From the NCBI RefSeq assembly GCF_002112505.1, contig NZ_NEHW01000015.1:1-64000 (forward strand): a DNA stretch of 64,000 nt, given 5' to 3'. The notes under the pieces are model-generated. The model did not search any database, was not told where the DNA came from, and saw only the letters and a program-made list of their open reading frames with translations. Shown here one piece after another: positions 44,396 to 53,764 of the stretch (position 1 is the first letter of the stretch; the number at the start of each line of letters is the position of its first letter). A program made the position numbers and the translations under genes. The stretch is from Pseudomonas sp. R28(2017) (GTDB lineage: Bacteria > Pseudomonadota > Gammaproteobacteria > Pseudomonadales > Pseudomonadaceae).

Positions 44396-45283
44396 CTACC
44401 TCGGCGTTGCCAGCTGCACCTGCAGAAACGCCATCAACGCCGCTGCCGCAGGGGACAGGCTGCGGCCCTTGCGCGTCAGCATGCCGATATGCCGTTCCAC
44501 CTTGGGTTCGACCAGCGGCACGAACGCCAGCCGCTCGTTCTCCAGGGGGAACGCCAGGTACGGCAAGGTGCTGATGCCCACCCCCTCCTCCAGCATCGCG
44601 ATCAACGAGATCATGTTGGAAACGAACAGCCGGCTGTGCCCCAGCAAGCATTCGGCCTCGGTGCCGGCCAGCAGTTGCGAGGTGCCGTTGCGGACCATCG
44701 GCACACCCTGCAACTGCGACCAGTGCAAGGCATCGCCCGCCTGCGCCAGCGGGTGGTCGGCGCGGCACACCACGCCCACCTGGTCATTGACGATCGGGGC
44801 GAAGTCGAGCTGTTCGTCCTGCACCCACAGGCTGCTGATGCCAAAGTCCACCTGCCCCTGGGCCAGCAACTGCTGGACGCGCTCGGCCGTGCCGTCCTGG
44901 ATGCTGACCTGCACATTCGGGTGCTCGGCCACGAACCGCGCCAATGGCCCGGGCAACATGCGGCTGGCCACCGACGGCACGGTGGCGATGCTGACCTGGC
45001 CGATCTCGTGCTGGGCCAGCAAGGTGGCCTCACGGGCGATGCGGTCGTGATGCTCGATCAGCCCGCGAAACAACGGCAGGCAATGCTCGCCGAACGGGGT
45101 CAGCTCGACCCGGCCGCCGCCCTTCTCGATCAGCGCCTGGCCCAGCTTCTGCTCCAGCTCGCGCACCGCCAGCGAGATCGCCGGCTGGGTGCGAAAGGCC
45201 TGGCGGGCCGCAGCGTGGAAGCTTTTGAGTTCAGCGACCAGCAAAAAGTAACGCAGCTGGGCGATTTTCAGCTCGGGCAACAT
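44396..45283 (-). CDS. LysR-family transcriptional regulator of the divergent ALDH-dipeptidase-BCCT operon
   Basis: A 295-residue LysR protein with HTH KSFHAAARQAFRTQPAISLAVREL and an effector-binding domain with VDFGISSLW and EGVGISTLPY. It is divergent to the aldehyde dehydrogenase operon with a 95-bp AT-rich intergenic region, the classical arrangement for an LysR activator and its target. Effector unknown. Confidence 0.9.
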   Translation of the reverse strand: MLPELKIAQLRYFLLVAELKSFHAAARQAFRTQPAISLAVRELEQKLGQALIEKGGGRVELTPFGEHCLPLFRGLIEHHDRIAREATLLAQHEIGQVSIATVPSVASRMLPGPLARFVAEHPNVQVSIQDGTAERVQQLLAQGQVDFGISSLWVQDEQLDFAPIVNDQVGVVCRADHPLAQAGDALHWSQLQGVPMVRNGTSQLLAGTEAECLLGHSRLFVSNMISLIAMLEEGVGISTLPYLAFPLENERLAFVPLVEPKVERHIGMLTRKGRSLSPAAAALMAFLQVQLATPR

Positions 45284-45378
45284 GGTTAGCGTTCCTTATC
45301 AAAGCATTTTTTTTATTAATTTTTATTTGCCGCATATTGCTCGCAAGATGGAGGCCAGGCAAACGGAGGCTTTCAGCC
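45284..45378. promoter_or_regulatory. AT-rich divergent promoter region
   Basis: The segment between the LysR gene and the aldehyde dehydrogenase gene is far AT-richer than its surroundings (runs such as TTTTTTTTATTAATTTTTAT near 45306-45325). It must hold promoters for both genes and the LysR binding site. I could not fix a clear T-N11-A box. GGAGG at 45366-45370 is the ribosome site of the downstream gene. Confidence 0.5.
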
Positions 45379-46821
45379 ATGTCATTCAAGACCTACAAGA
45401 ACTACATCGATGGCCAGTGGTGCGAAGGCCACACCACCCTGGGCAACCACAGCCCCTCGGACACCCGCGACCTGATCGGCCACTACCACCAGGCCAGCGC
45501 CGAACAGACCCTTCAGGCCATCCAGGCCGCCCGCAGCGCCCAGCCGCAGTGGGCCGCCAGCGGCCTGGAAGCCCGCCAGCAGGTGCTGATGGCCATCGGC
45601 GACGAACTGATCGCACGCAAGGCGGAGCTCGGCGAGCTGCTTTCGCGTGAAGAAGGCAAACCGCTGGCCGAAGGCATCGGCGAGGTCCAACGCAGCGGCC
45701 AGTTCTTCCATTACTACGCCGCCGAAGTGCTGCGCCAGATGGGCGAGACCGCCGCCTCGGTACGCCCCGGCATCGACATCGAAGTGCATCGCGAAGCGGT
45801 GGGCGTGGTCGGCATCATCACCCCGTGGAACTTCCCCATGGCCACCGCCGCCTGGAAGATCGCCCCGGCACTGGCCTTCGGCAACGCCGTGGTGTTCAAG
45901 CCGGCCAACCTGGTACCGGCCAGCGCCTGGGCGCTGACCGAGATCATCAGCCGCCAGGGCCTGCCCGACGGTACCTTCAACCTGGTCATGGGCAGCGGCG
46001 CCAGCGTCGGCGAAACCCTGGTGCAATCGGCCGGGATCGACGCCCTGACCTTCACCGGCTCCCTGCAGACCGGCCGCCGCGTCGCGGTCGCCACGGCCGG
46101 CAACCTGGTGCGCTGCCAGCTGGAGATGGGCAGCAAGAACGCCCTGGTGGTGATGGACGACGCCGACCTCGACCTGGCGGTGGAATGCGCCCTCAACGGC
46201 GCCTTCTTCGGCACCGGGCAGAAGTGCACGGCGTCTTCACGGCTGATCGTCTGCGAGGGCATCCACGACCGCTTCGTCGAGGCCCTGCGCCTGCGCATGC
46301 GCCAGCTCAAGGTCGGCCATGCCCTGGAGGCCGGCGTGCAGATCGGCCCGGTGGCCGACGCCCGCCAGCTTGAACAGAACCTGCAGTACCTGCAGCTGGC
46401 CCAGGACGAAGGCGCCACCCTGATCGAAGGCGGCGAACGCCTGCAGTTGGACAGCGACGGCTACTACATGCGCCCGGCGCTGTTCATCGACAGCCGCAAC
46501 GACATGCGCATCAACCGCGAGGAAGTGTTCGGCCCCATCGCCTGCGTGATCCGCGTGCGTGACTTCGACGAGGCCCTGGCCACCCTCAACGACACCGAAT
46601 ACGGCCTTACCGCCGGCATCATCACCCAGTCGCTGCGCCACGCCAGCGCCTTCAAGCGCGGCGCCCAGACCGGCTGCGTGATGGTCAACCTGCCCACCGC
46701 CGGCACCGACTACCACGTGCCGTTCGGCGGCCGCAAAGCCTCGAGCTTCGGCCCCCGCGAACAGGGCCAGTACGCCCGCGACTTCTACACCGTGGTCAAG
46801 ACCACCTACCTGCGACCCTGA
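45379..46821 (+). CDS. Aldehyde dehydrogenase (semialdehyde type)
   Basis: A 480-residue NAD(P)-dependent ALDH with VVGIITPWNFPMATAAWK, the catalytic Glu in QLEMGSKNA, Cys in GTGQKCTASSRL, and EVFGPIACV. The SKNA variant and length resemble 2,5-dioxopentanoate (alpha-ketoglutarate semialdehyde) dehydrogenases. First gene of a plus-strand operon with dipeptidase, BCCT and RidA genes. Start ATG 45379 with GGAGG 8 bases upstream. Confidence 0.87.
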   Translation: MSFKTYKNYIDGQWCEGHTTLGNHSPSDTRDLIGHYHQASAEQTLQAIQAARSAQPQWAASGLEARQQVLMAIGDELIARKAELGELLSREEGKPLAEGIGEVQRSGQFFHYYAAEVLRQMGETAASVRPGIDIEVHREAVGVVGIITPWNFPMATAAWKIAPALAFGNAVVFKPANLVPASAWALTEIISRQGLPDGTFNLVMGSGASVGETLVQSAGIDALTFTGSLQTGRRVAVATAGNLVRCQLEMGSKNALVVMDDADLDLAVECALNGAFFGTGQKCTASSRLIVCEGIHDRFVEALRLRMRQLKVGHALEAGVQIGPVADARQLEQNLQYLQLAQDEGATLIEGGERLQLDSDGYYMRPALFIDSRNDMRINREEVFGPIACVIRVRDFDEALATLNDTEYGLTAGIITQSLRHASAFKRGAQTGCVMVNLPTAGTDYHVPFGGRKASSFGPREQGQYARDFYTVVKTTYLRP

Positions 46822-46834
46822 AGGAATACGCGCC

Positions 46835-47821
46835 ATGCACGACCTCTTGATGATCGACGGCCTGCAGTATTCCAACTGGAGCCCGGAAATATTCCAGCAG
46901 ATGCAGGCCGGTGGCCTGAGCGCGGTGCACGCCACCATCGCCTACCACGAGAACGCCCGCGAGACCTTGTCGCGCCTGGGTGAGTGGAACCGCCGCTTCG
47001 AAACCTGGCCCGAGCTGATCCGCCCGGTGCGCACGGCCGGCGACATTCGCCTGGCCCACGCCGAAGGCCGGGTGGGGATCTTCTTCGGCTTCCAGAACTG
47101 CTCGCCGATCGAGGACGACATTGCCCTGGTGGAGGTATTCCGCCAGCTCGGGGTGTTCGTCATGCAGCTCACCTACAACAACCAGAGCCTACTGGCCAGC
47201 GGCTGCTACGAGCGCGAGGACAACGGCATCAGCCGCTTCGGCCGCCAGGTGATCGCCGAAATGAACCGGGTCGGCATGCTCATCGACATGTCCCACAGCG
47301 CCGAACGCAGCACGCTGGAAGCCATCGAGCTGTCGAGCCGGCCGGTGATCATCTCCCACGCCAACCCGGCGAGCTTCCACGCCGCCAAACGCAACAAGTC
47401 CGATGCCGTGCTGCGCGGCATCGCCGAGACCGGTGGGCTGCTGGGTTTCAGCACCTACCCGTTCCACCTCAAGGGCGCGTCGGACTGCAGCCTGGAAAGC
47501 TTCTGCGACATGGTCGCGCGCACCGCCGACCTGATGGGCGTGGAGCATATCGGCATCGGCACCGACCTGTGCCAGGCACAACCGCTGGCGGTGCTCGAAT
47601 GGATGCGCAATGGCCGCTGGAGCAAGGACAAGGACTACGGCGAAGGCTCCAAGGACAACGCCAACTGGCCGGCACCGTTGCAGTGGTTCCGCGACAGCCG
47701 CGACTTTTGCAACATCGCCCAGGGCCTGCGTGCCCGCGGCTTTGCCGAGGACGATGTGGCCAGGATCATGGGGCTGAACTGGTTGCGCCTGCTGGAGACC
47801 GCCACCACGGCGCAGGCCTGA
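46835..47821 (+). CDS. Membrane-dipeptidase-family protein with altered metal site
   Basis: A 328-residue protein with the renal-dipeptidase (peptidase M19) fold: GVEHIGIGTDL, DMSHSAERSTLEAIE and VIISHANPASFH near residues 150-180. The HxD metal pair normally found in the opening IDGHND is absent (IDGLQY), and the bridging Glu segment is FGFQNCSP with Gln instead of Glu. The remaining His ligands are present. Divergent members of this family occur near dimethylglycine genes in Pseudomonas. It may bind one metal and act on an unusual substrate, or may not be a peptidase. No signal peptide. Confidence 0.82.
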   Translation: MHDLLMIDGLQYSNWSPEIFQQMQAGGLSAVHATIAYHENARETLSRLGEWNRRFETWPELIRPVRTAGDIRLAHAEGRVGIFFGFQNCSPIEDDIALVEVFRQLGVFVMQLTYNNQSLLASGCYEREDNGISRFGRQVIAEMNRVGMLIDMSHSAERSTLEAIELSSRPVIISHANPASFHAAKRNKSDAVLRGIAETGGLLGFSTYPFHLKGASDCSLESFCDMVARTADLMGVEHIGIGTDLCQAQPLAVLEWMRNGRWSKDKDYGEGSKDNANWPAPLQWFRDSRDFCNIAQGLRARGFAEDDVARIMGLNWLRLLETATTAQA

Positions 47822-47876
47822 GCCCTTTGCACGGACAGCATCAACAATAACAACAATCGCAGGTTCCGGAGGCTTC

Positions 47877-49427
47877 ATGAAAAACCCAACCACCCTGCAG
47901 GCAGAAGGCCAGGCCGTGGGCCTGCCGCTGACGCGGGACATCGACTGGCCGCTGTTCCTGATCAGCGGCGGCTTCCTCGGCGCCTTCCTGCTGGCCGCGC
48001 TGATCGACATCGACACCGTGTCGGCGCTGGTCAATACCCTGTTCGCCTGGTCGACCAAGGCCTTTGGCCTGTACTGGCAGGTGCTGATGCTGGCGACCTT
48101 CGCGGTCAGCCTGGCCATCGGCTTTTCCCGCTGCGGGCGCGTGCGCCTGGGCGGCGTGACCCAGCGCCCGGACATCAGCACCTTCAACTGGATCGCGGTG
48201 ATCATGTGCGCCTTGCTGGCCGGTGGCGGCGCCTTCTGGGCCGCGGCCGAACCGCTGATGCACTTTGCCAGCCCGCCGCCGCTGTTCGCCGGCCTGCAAC
48301 CGCACAGCGAGGCAGCGGCCACCGCGGCACTGGCGCAAGCCTTCGTGCACTGGGGCTTTCTGGCCTGGGCCGTGCTGGGCAGCCTGCTGGCCATCGTGCT
48401 GATGCACCTGCACTACGACAAGGGCCTGCCGCTGGCGCCGCGCACCCTGCTCTACCCGCTGTTTGGCGAGCGTGCGCTGAAGGGCCCGATCGGCACCCTG
48501 GCCGACGCCACGTCGATCATCGCCGTGGTCGCCGGCACCATCGGCCCGATCGGTTTCCTCGGCCTGCAGATCAGCAGCGCCGTGCATGCGGTGTGGGGCC
48601 TGCCCAACGACATCGTCACCCAGTCGCTGACCATCGTGCTGGTCACGGCGATGTACACCGTGTCCTGCCTGGTGGGGCTCAAGGGCATCCGCTTCGTCAG
48701 CGAGATCAACGTCTGGCTGATGATCGGCCTGGCGCTGTTCATGGTGGTGTTCGGCCCGACGCTGTTCATCCTCGGCGGTTTCCCGGCTGCCTTCGCCCTG
48801 CACATCGAGCATTTCATCCCGATGACGATGTTCCGTGCCGACCCCAAGTGGCTGGACTGGTGGACGGTGTTCTACTGGGGCTGGTTCATCGGCTACGCCC
48901 CCATGGTGGCGCTGTACGTCGCGCGGATCTCGCGGGGCCGCACCATTCGCGAGATCATCATGACGCTGTCGATCATCGCACCGCTGGTGACCATGTTCTG
49001 GTTCACCGTGGTCGGCGGCACCGGCATCGGCCTGGAGCTGCAAACGCCAGGCATCGTCACCGCCCATGGCGCCCAGCCCGAGGACCTGCTGCTGGGGGTG
49101 ACGCAGAACCTGCCGCTGGGCGGCCTGATCAGTGCGCTGTTCCTGTTCCTGAGCTTCATTTCGGTGGCGACCAATGGCGATGCCATGGCCTTCACCGTGG
49201 CGCTGGCGATGTCCAGCAACGATAAACCGAAGAAATGGCTGTGTGGCTTCTGGGCCATCGGCATGGGCCTGGCGGCGGTGGTGCTGATCACCATCGGCGC
49301 GGGTGGCGTGACGGCCCTGCAGTCCTTCATCGTCATCACTGCGGTGCCGGTGTCGCTGGTGATCCTGCCGGCGCTGTGGGATGCGGTGCGCATCGCCCGG
49401 CACATGGCCCGCGAACAAGGCGTCTGA
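47877..49427 (+). CDS. BCCT-family transporter, divergent
   Basis: A 516-residue inner-membrane transporter with 12 helices. BCCT hallmarks GAFWAAAEPLMHF, FLGLQISSAVHAVWG and VARISRGRTIREI are visible. The signature segment preceding the Arg motif, normally rich in Trp (WWxWW), is FYWGWFIGYAPMV here, so substrate binding may differ from betaine or choline porters. A role in uptake of the compound degraded by the operon is likely. Confidence 0.9.
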   Translation: MKNPTTLQAEGQAVGLPLTRDIDWPLFLISGGFLGAFLLAALIDIDTVSALVNTLFAWSTKAFGLYWQVLMLATFAVSLAIGFSRCGRVRLGGVTQRPDISTFNWIAVIMCALLAGGGAFWAAAEPLMHFASPPPLFAGLQPHSEAAATAALAQAFVHWGFLAWAVLGSLLAIVLMHLHYDKGLPLAPRTLLYPLFGERALKGPIGTLADATSIIAVVAGTIGPIGFLGLQISSAVHAVWGLPNDIVTQSLTIVLVTAMYTVSCLVGLKGIRFVSEINVWLMIGLALFMVVFGPTLFILGGFPAAFALHIEHFIPMTMFRADPKWLDWWTVFYWGWFIGYAPMVALYVARISRGRTIREIIMTLSIIAPLVTMFWFTVVGGTGIGLELQTPGIVTAHGAQPEDLLLGVTQNLPLGGLISALFLFLSFISVATNGDAMAFTVALAMSSNDKPKKWLCGFWAIGMGLAAVVLITIGAGGVTALQSFIVITAVPVSLVILPALWDAVRIARHMAREQGV

Positions 49428-49429
49428 AC

Positions 49430-51148
49430 ATGATCCATCCAGGTATGACAACAATGTCCAACAGCCTACCTGCAACACCGGCGCTGCGCCCTGCCAGCCA
49501 GGTCATGGACCTGGCCCGGCTGGGCAGCCACTTCCAGAGCCCGCTGAGCTTCGTGCGCAGCAGCATGCGGCGGATGATGAACCAGCGCTGGCAGATCCAG
49601 CGCAGCCGCTTCGACCTCGATGCGCAAGGCTTTGGCACTGCCATCTACCGCATCGACACGCCCCATGGGCATTACCACTGCGTGCTGTTCTCGGCCTACC
49701 TGCCACCGGAAAAACGCAGTGACCGGGTGATCGCCGACCAGTGGGACGTCACTTTCGTGCTGGTCGCCGGCGACGTCGACGCAACGCAACTGGCCGACCT
49801 GCAGCGCAATGTGCCGCTGCAGGAGGCTGGGCGCTTCGATGCCCGCGTGCTGGTGCTGTCCCGGGCCAACCGCAGCCTGCGCAACTTCGACCGCTTCCTG
49901 GCGGCGCTGGCCGAAGGGCAACAGCCAGACCCGCGCCAACTGGCCGAGGTCGGTTACCTCTACCGCACCACGGCGGTGTACGGCAACGGCAAGTTCGGCA
50001 TCGCCGACTTCGGCTGCCTGCAGGACAACCCGGACTTCAACCAGCCGTTCAGCGCGCAGATGTTCACCGTCTACCTGCTGCGCCACTTCAGCATCGAGCA
50101 GATCGAACACATGGCCCGCGCCCTCGCCCCACAACGGGCCGTGCCGCTGGCCCCGGCGCTGCAACGTTACCTGGGGGTCGGCAACGCGACCGGGCTGGGC
50201 ATGGCGCCCTTCCTGATCAACCACCCGCAGCTGGTGGAACGCTGGATCCACATGCGCGAAACCGCGCTGGGCCAGGCCCTGGCGCAACCGGCCGAGCCCG
50301 CCCGGCTGTTACGCCTGCACGCGCTGCTGGCGCGGGCCGGCCTGCACCTGCGCCAGACCCAGACCGAAGACCTGCGCCAACAGCAACAGAACCGGCAAAC
50401 CCTGGCCGAACTCGCTGTGCTGGCCGACTGGCTCGCTGGCCAGCCCGCTGCCGATGACCTCTGGGCACGGCTGCTGGCCTGGAGCGAAGCCCACGCCGGG
50501 CCAGGCTTGCAGGAACTGCTGGTGAGCCTGCTGCTGGAGCTGTACCCCGAGCTCACCACGCCGCTGGCCGAGCAGATGGGGGCCAGCGAAGGCTGGCCGC
50601 TGAACGCGCAGATGCCGCTCAGGCAGCTGCGCGAACTCATCGAACAGCAGTATGGCTGGGCCTTGGCCTACGACTTCGGCAACGTCGAGGCCGAGCACTT
50701 CTTCTGGTACCGCTCGGCCGAGAAAGAGGAGCCGCGCCTGGGCATGCGCGCCGAGGAGCCGGGCGCAGAAAAGGAAATGCAACTGGGCATCGCCCGCAAC
50801 ATCCAGCGCTGCCACCGTGCCGTGCGCGAGCACCTGCAGGCACACCCTCAGGCCCTGACCGCGCACCTGCTGATTGCCGCGCCTGCGCTCAAAGGCACGG
50901 TGCGCCGCCTGCAAGGCATGGCGCACAGCACCTATGGGGAAATCCGCGCCAACCTGCTGGACCGCGACATGCTGCCGATCCACCTGCTGCGCTGCAAACT
51001 GGCGTTCTTCGGCGCGGGCAAGTTCGACCCCAAGTCGAGCCGCTGGGTGCGCATCACCTTGTTCCAGGGCGCGCCCCTGGTGAGCGACATTGGCCAGCCA
51101 TTCGAAGACGACTGGAACTTCGCGGTCATGCCGCAGGGGGCACTGTGA
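49430..51148 (+). CDS. Large conserved protein of unknown function in BCCT operon
   Basis: A 572-residue soluble protein, no signal peptide or membrane segment, no motif I recognise. It begins 2 bp after the BCCT gene; other in-frame ATGs at 49445 and 49454 are possible. Sections include MMNQRWQIQRSRFDLDAQG, HYHCVLFSAYLPPEKRSDR, a helical centre rich in Leu/Gln, and the C-terminal HSTYGEIRANLLDRDMLP. Strong codon-phase and end-to-end coupling with the next gene show that it is real. Function unknown; it is presumably needed for the same pathway. Confidence 0.7.
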   Translation: MIHPGMTTMSNSLPATPALRPASQVMDLARLGSHFQSPLSFVRSSMRRMMNQRWQIQRSRFDLDAQGFGTAIYRIDTPHGHYHCVLFSAYLPPEKRSDRVIADQWDVTFVLVAGDVDATQLADLQRNVPLQEAGRFDARVLVLSRANRSLRNFDRFLAALAEGQQPDPRQLAEVGYLYRTTAVYGNGKFGIADFGCLQDNPDFNQPFSAQMFTVYLLRHFSIEQIEHMARALAPQRAVPLAPALQRYLGVGNATGLGMAPFLINHPQLVERWIHMRETALGQALAQPAEPARLLRLHALLARAGLHLRQTQTEDLRQQQQNRQTLAELAVLADWLAGQPAADDLWARLLAWSEAHAGPGLQELLVSLLLELYPELTTPLAEQMGASEGWPLNAQMPLRQLRELIEQQYGWALAYDFGNVEAEHFFWYRSAEKEEPRLGMRAEEPGAEKEMQLGIARNIQRCHRAVREHLQAHPQALTAHLLIAAPALKGTVRRLQGMAHSTYGEIRANLLDRDMLPIHLLRCKLAFFGAGKFDPKSSRWVRITLFQGAPLVSDIGQPFEDDWNFAVMPQGAL

Positions 51149-51150
51149 CC

Positions 51151-51846
51151 ATGCGCGTATCGCTCAATGAAATCCAGGTGATGTGCCGCAAGGCGTTCGA
51201 AGGCATGGGCTTTGCCCCGGGCGACTGCGAGGACGCGGCCGAACTGGTGGGCTGGCTGCACCTGCAAGGGCTGGACGGCATCGGCGCGCTGGCCCAGGCG
51301 CTGGACTTTCTGCAAGGTGAAGCCACTCAGCCATTCACCCTGACCGACGACGACAGCACCTCGCTGGTGATCGACGCCCACGGCCAGAGCGTGCTGCGCT
51401 GCGCCGCGACGGCAGTGGAACTGGCCCTGGACAAGGCACTGCACCGTGGCCAGGCGCAGTTGCGGATCCATCACTGCCACAACCGCCTGTTGCTGCTGGG
51501 CTACCTGAGCAAGGCCGCTGAACGCGGGCTGCACGTGCAGGCCCGCTGGGAGGACGCCCGCCAGCGCCACCTGGCCGACTTCACCGCAGGCGAGCGCTGC
51601 CCTGTGCTGCGCAGTGAGGCCCAGCCCGGCGCCGTCGAGGCATTCGAGCAAGGCATCACGGTGCTGTTCACCCGGCCGGCCTACGCCCTGCCGGCAGCGG
51701 GCGCCATGCCGCGCACAGCGAACCAGGGCTTCACGGTCGACGCAGGCACCTGGCAGCGGCTCAAGCAGTTGTCCGAGCAGATCCTCGTCGAAAGCACCGA
51801 AGCCTCCCGCCGCCATGGCGCAGGCGGCGGCAGCGATGCCGACTGA
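51151..51846 (+). CDS. DUF3726-like protein resembling the N-terminus of Ldh2 dehydrogenases
   Basis: A 231-residue protein. The first ~45 residues (LNEIQVMCRKAFEGMGFAPGDCEDAAELV then LHLQGLDGI) resemble the N-terminal helix of the malate/L-lactate dehydrogenase 2 family, but the expected Rossmann and catalytic elements are not obvious. I believe related proteins are grouped as DUF3726, though I cannot verify this. A GTG at 51145 overlapping the previous stop is an alternative start. Function unknown. Confidence 0.62.
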   Translation: MRVSLNEIQVMCRKAFEGMGFAPGDCEDAAELVGWLHLQGLDGIGALAQALDFLQGEATQPFTLTDDDSTSLVIDAHGQSVLRCAATAVELALDKALHRGQAQLRIHHCHNRLLLLGYLSKAAERGLHVQARWEDARQRHLADFTAGERCPVLRSEAQPGAVEAFEQGITVLFTRPAYALPAAGAMPRTANQGFTVDAGTWQRLKQLSEQILVESTEASRRHGAGGGSDAD

Positions 51847-51874
51847 CCCTCGCCTACCACCAGGAACCCTCGCC

Positions 51875-52246
51875 ATGAAACAGGCAATCAAGACCGAGCT
51901 TTACGCCTCCAAGGCGCCGCTGGAGTGGGCCGTGGTCGGCAACGGCACGCTTTACACCGCGCAGATCCCCATCGATGCCCAGGGCCAGGTGGTCGCCGGC
52001 GGCATCGAAGCGCAAACCCGCCAGACCCTGGACAACCTGCGCCACACCCTGGAGGCCGCCGGCAGTTCGCTGGATACCGTGACCCAGGTGCTGATCTACG
52101 TCACCGACCGCAGCTACCTGGCCGTCGTCAACAGCGTGTATGCCGAGTATTTCCAGGCACCGTACCCTAACCGCGCTGCGGTCGTGGTGGCGGGGTTGGC
52201 CCGGGAAGAAATGCTGGTGGAACTGGTGGTGTACGCCTGCCTTTAG
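51875..52246 (+). CDS. RidA-family enamine/imine deaminase
   Basis: A 123-residue RidA (YjgF/YER057c/UK114) protein with YTAQIPIDAQGQVVAGGIEAQ, NLRHTLEAAGSSLDTVTQVLIYVTD and PYPNRAAVVV. The family's catalytic Arg (about position 105) appears replaced or shifted (PYPNRAAV retains an Arg nearby). Such proteins hydrolyse reactive imines from amino-acid or amine oxidation, fitting an amine-degradation operon. It converges with and overlaps the OsmC gene by 4 bp. Confidence 0.85.
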   Translation: MKQAIKTELYASKAPLEWAVVGNGTLYTAQIPIDAQGQVVAGGIEAQTRQTLDNLRHTLEAAGSSLDTVTQVLIYVTDRSYLAVVNSVYAEYFQAPYPNRAAVVVAGLAREEMLVELVVYACL

Positions 52247-52656
52247 GTGGGCGTGACCAGTTTGCTGGCAATGATGATCTCGCCGCTCAACACCTTGTGA
52301 ATGGGGCAGGCGTTGGCGACCTCCAGCAAACGCGTGCGTTGCTCGTCGCTCAGCGCCCCGCGCAGGTGGATTTCGCGTGCGATCTGCAGCCTCGGCTCAC
52401 GCCCCAGCTGCTCCTGCTCGATGGAGATGTCCACGTCGATGGCGTCCAGCGGCATCTCCTTGCGCTGGGCGTACATGGCGACGGTGATGGAGGTACATGC
52501 CCCAAGGGACGAGAGCAGCAGCTCGTGGGGCGACGGTCCGACATCACCGCCACCTGCCTGTTCAGCGACGTCGCTGGCCCACTGGTGCTGGCCATTGGTG
52601 ATGCTCACCTGGTAGGCCACGCCTGCGAAGGAGGCGCGGATTGCTCGCTCTGCCAT
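52243..52656 (-). CDS. OsmC-family peroxide/thiol-linked protein
   Basis: A 137-residue OsmC-family protein. Cysteines SSLGACTSITVAMYA and ANACPIHKVL occur at the usual redox positions. Members reduce organic hydroperoxides or act on thiol adducts. ATG 52656. Monocistronic and convergent with the RidA gene. Confidence 0.87.
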   Translation of the reverse strand: MAERAIRASFAGVAYQVSITNGQHQWASDVAEQAGGGDVGPSPHELLLSSLGACTSITVAMYAQRKEMPLDAIDVDISIEQEQLGREPRLQIAREIHLRGALSDEQRTRLLEVANACPIHKVLSGEIIIASKLVTPT

Positions 52657-52923
52657 GGAAACTCCTGATGTGTGATTGTCCTGATGCCGCAATGATAGAA
52701 GCACAGGGCAATTGGCAGTAGATGACGGATTTGCACCTTGGCGTTCTGTCTGGTGAACGCGGGCCCTCCTTCACCCTGCACCAGGTTTTCACCCGCTAAT
52801 GGTTGGGCCGGGGTTGGTTAAAGCAACTCGTCCGAATAGCTGAAAGATTTTGCAGAGCGCCGCAACCTTCGCCAGTCACACGTAAACACAGAACTTCCTG
52901 TGTTTGACTTGAGGTAAGCGATC

Positions 52924-53208
52924 ATGGCTAACAATCAAGACAAGGATAGAAATCAAGGCGGCAGCAACCAGGCCAATCCGGGTGATGCTGGCGGCAAAGG
53001 CAGCCAGGGCGGCATGGCCGATACCCAGAAAGGCGGCCAGCAGTCCGGGCAAAAACCTGAAGACAAGATGAACAAGGACTGGGAGAAGTCCAGGGATACC
53101 GGGCACCAGGGCGGCCAGGCTGGCGGCAAGCAGAACCCTGCAGACAGCGGGCGCATGGGCGGGCAATCCTCCCACGGCGGCACCCAGCAGAAAGACAAGG
53201 ATCGTTGA
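52924..53208 (+). CDS. Small hydrophilic glycine/glutamine-rich stress-type protein
   Basis: A 94-residue protein rich in Gly, Gln, Asp and Lys, with repeated GGQ/GGK units (AGGKGSQGG, QSGQKPEDK, HQGGQAGGKQN). No signal or folded domain visible. It resembles KGG-type stress-induced hydrophilic proteins. GAGGTAA is the ribosome site, about 8 bases ahead of the ATG. Confidence 0.62.
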   Translation: MANNQDKDRNQGGSNQANPGDAGGKGSQGGMADTQKGGQQSGQKPEDKMNKDWEKSRDTGHQGGQAGGKQNPADSGRMGGQSSHGGTQQKDKDR

Positions 53209-53252
53209 TAAATGACGGCTTGCACCGGGGCGGCAACGCCCGCTCTGGTGCA

Positions 53253-53507
53253 TCACGTCTGCGCGTTACACCACCCCGCATGCCCACCCGAAGCATTTTC
53301 TTCGTCACCCGCGCCCAGCGAACCATTGCGGCAGGCACAGGCATAGTCGGCCTCGGCGCGGGTGGCGAAATTCAAGGTCACCCTGAGCTTGTCGAGCGTG
53401 TCATAGAGGTCGTAGCCCTTGCCCAATGCATTGGGGAAGCCTGCGCGCCTGGGCAGGTAGTCTTTTTCCGGGGGTAGAGCGGGAACTACAACGAAGCGCG
53501 TCTGCAT
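53253..53507 (-). CDS. Conserved small protein of unknown function
   Basis: An 84-residue protein starting MQTRFVVVPALPPEKDY with a CACRNG cysteine pair and an aspartate/asparagine-rich end. ATG 53507 is preferred over 53513 because the GAGGG site leaves a normal gap only to the second ATG. No function assigned. Confidence 0.5.
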   Translation of the reverse strand: MQTRFVVVPALPPEKDYLPRRAGFPNALGKGYDLYDTLDKLRVTLNFATRAEADYACACRNGSLGAGDEENASGGHAGWCNAQT

Positions 53508-53764
53508 GACCATCCCTCTTCTTGGCAGCTATTTAGTATTAGTCGCAATATGTAAAAGCATCAAGGTGGCTCATGATTGAATTTCGCCCCACTTTGGCGC
53601 CCCCTGCGCCCCAAAACCAACCACCCCGCCTCGCCCTGCACCCGCCACACGCGCTGCCCTGATCGGCCACAACCCCGTCTGCAACGGCCGCCGAACGGGA
53701 ATCTGACCACTTGGCCATGTTTTTGCTTTGCAAGCTGCTCACGATCATCCACTTCGAGCAGCCC

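Noticed and set aside
47841..49478. Minus-strand open frame of 545 codons opposite the BCCT gene
   Set aside because: Shadow of the transporter codons; His/Gln/Arg-rich without any fold signals.
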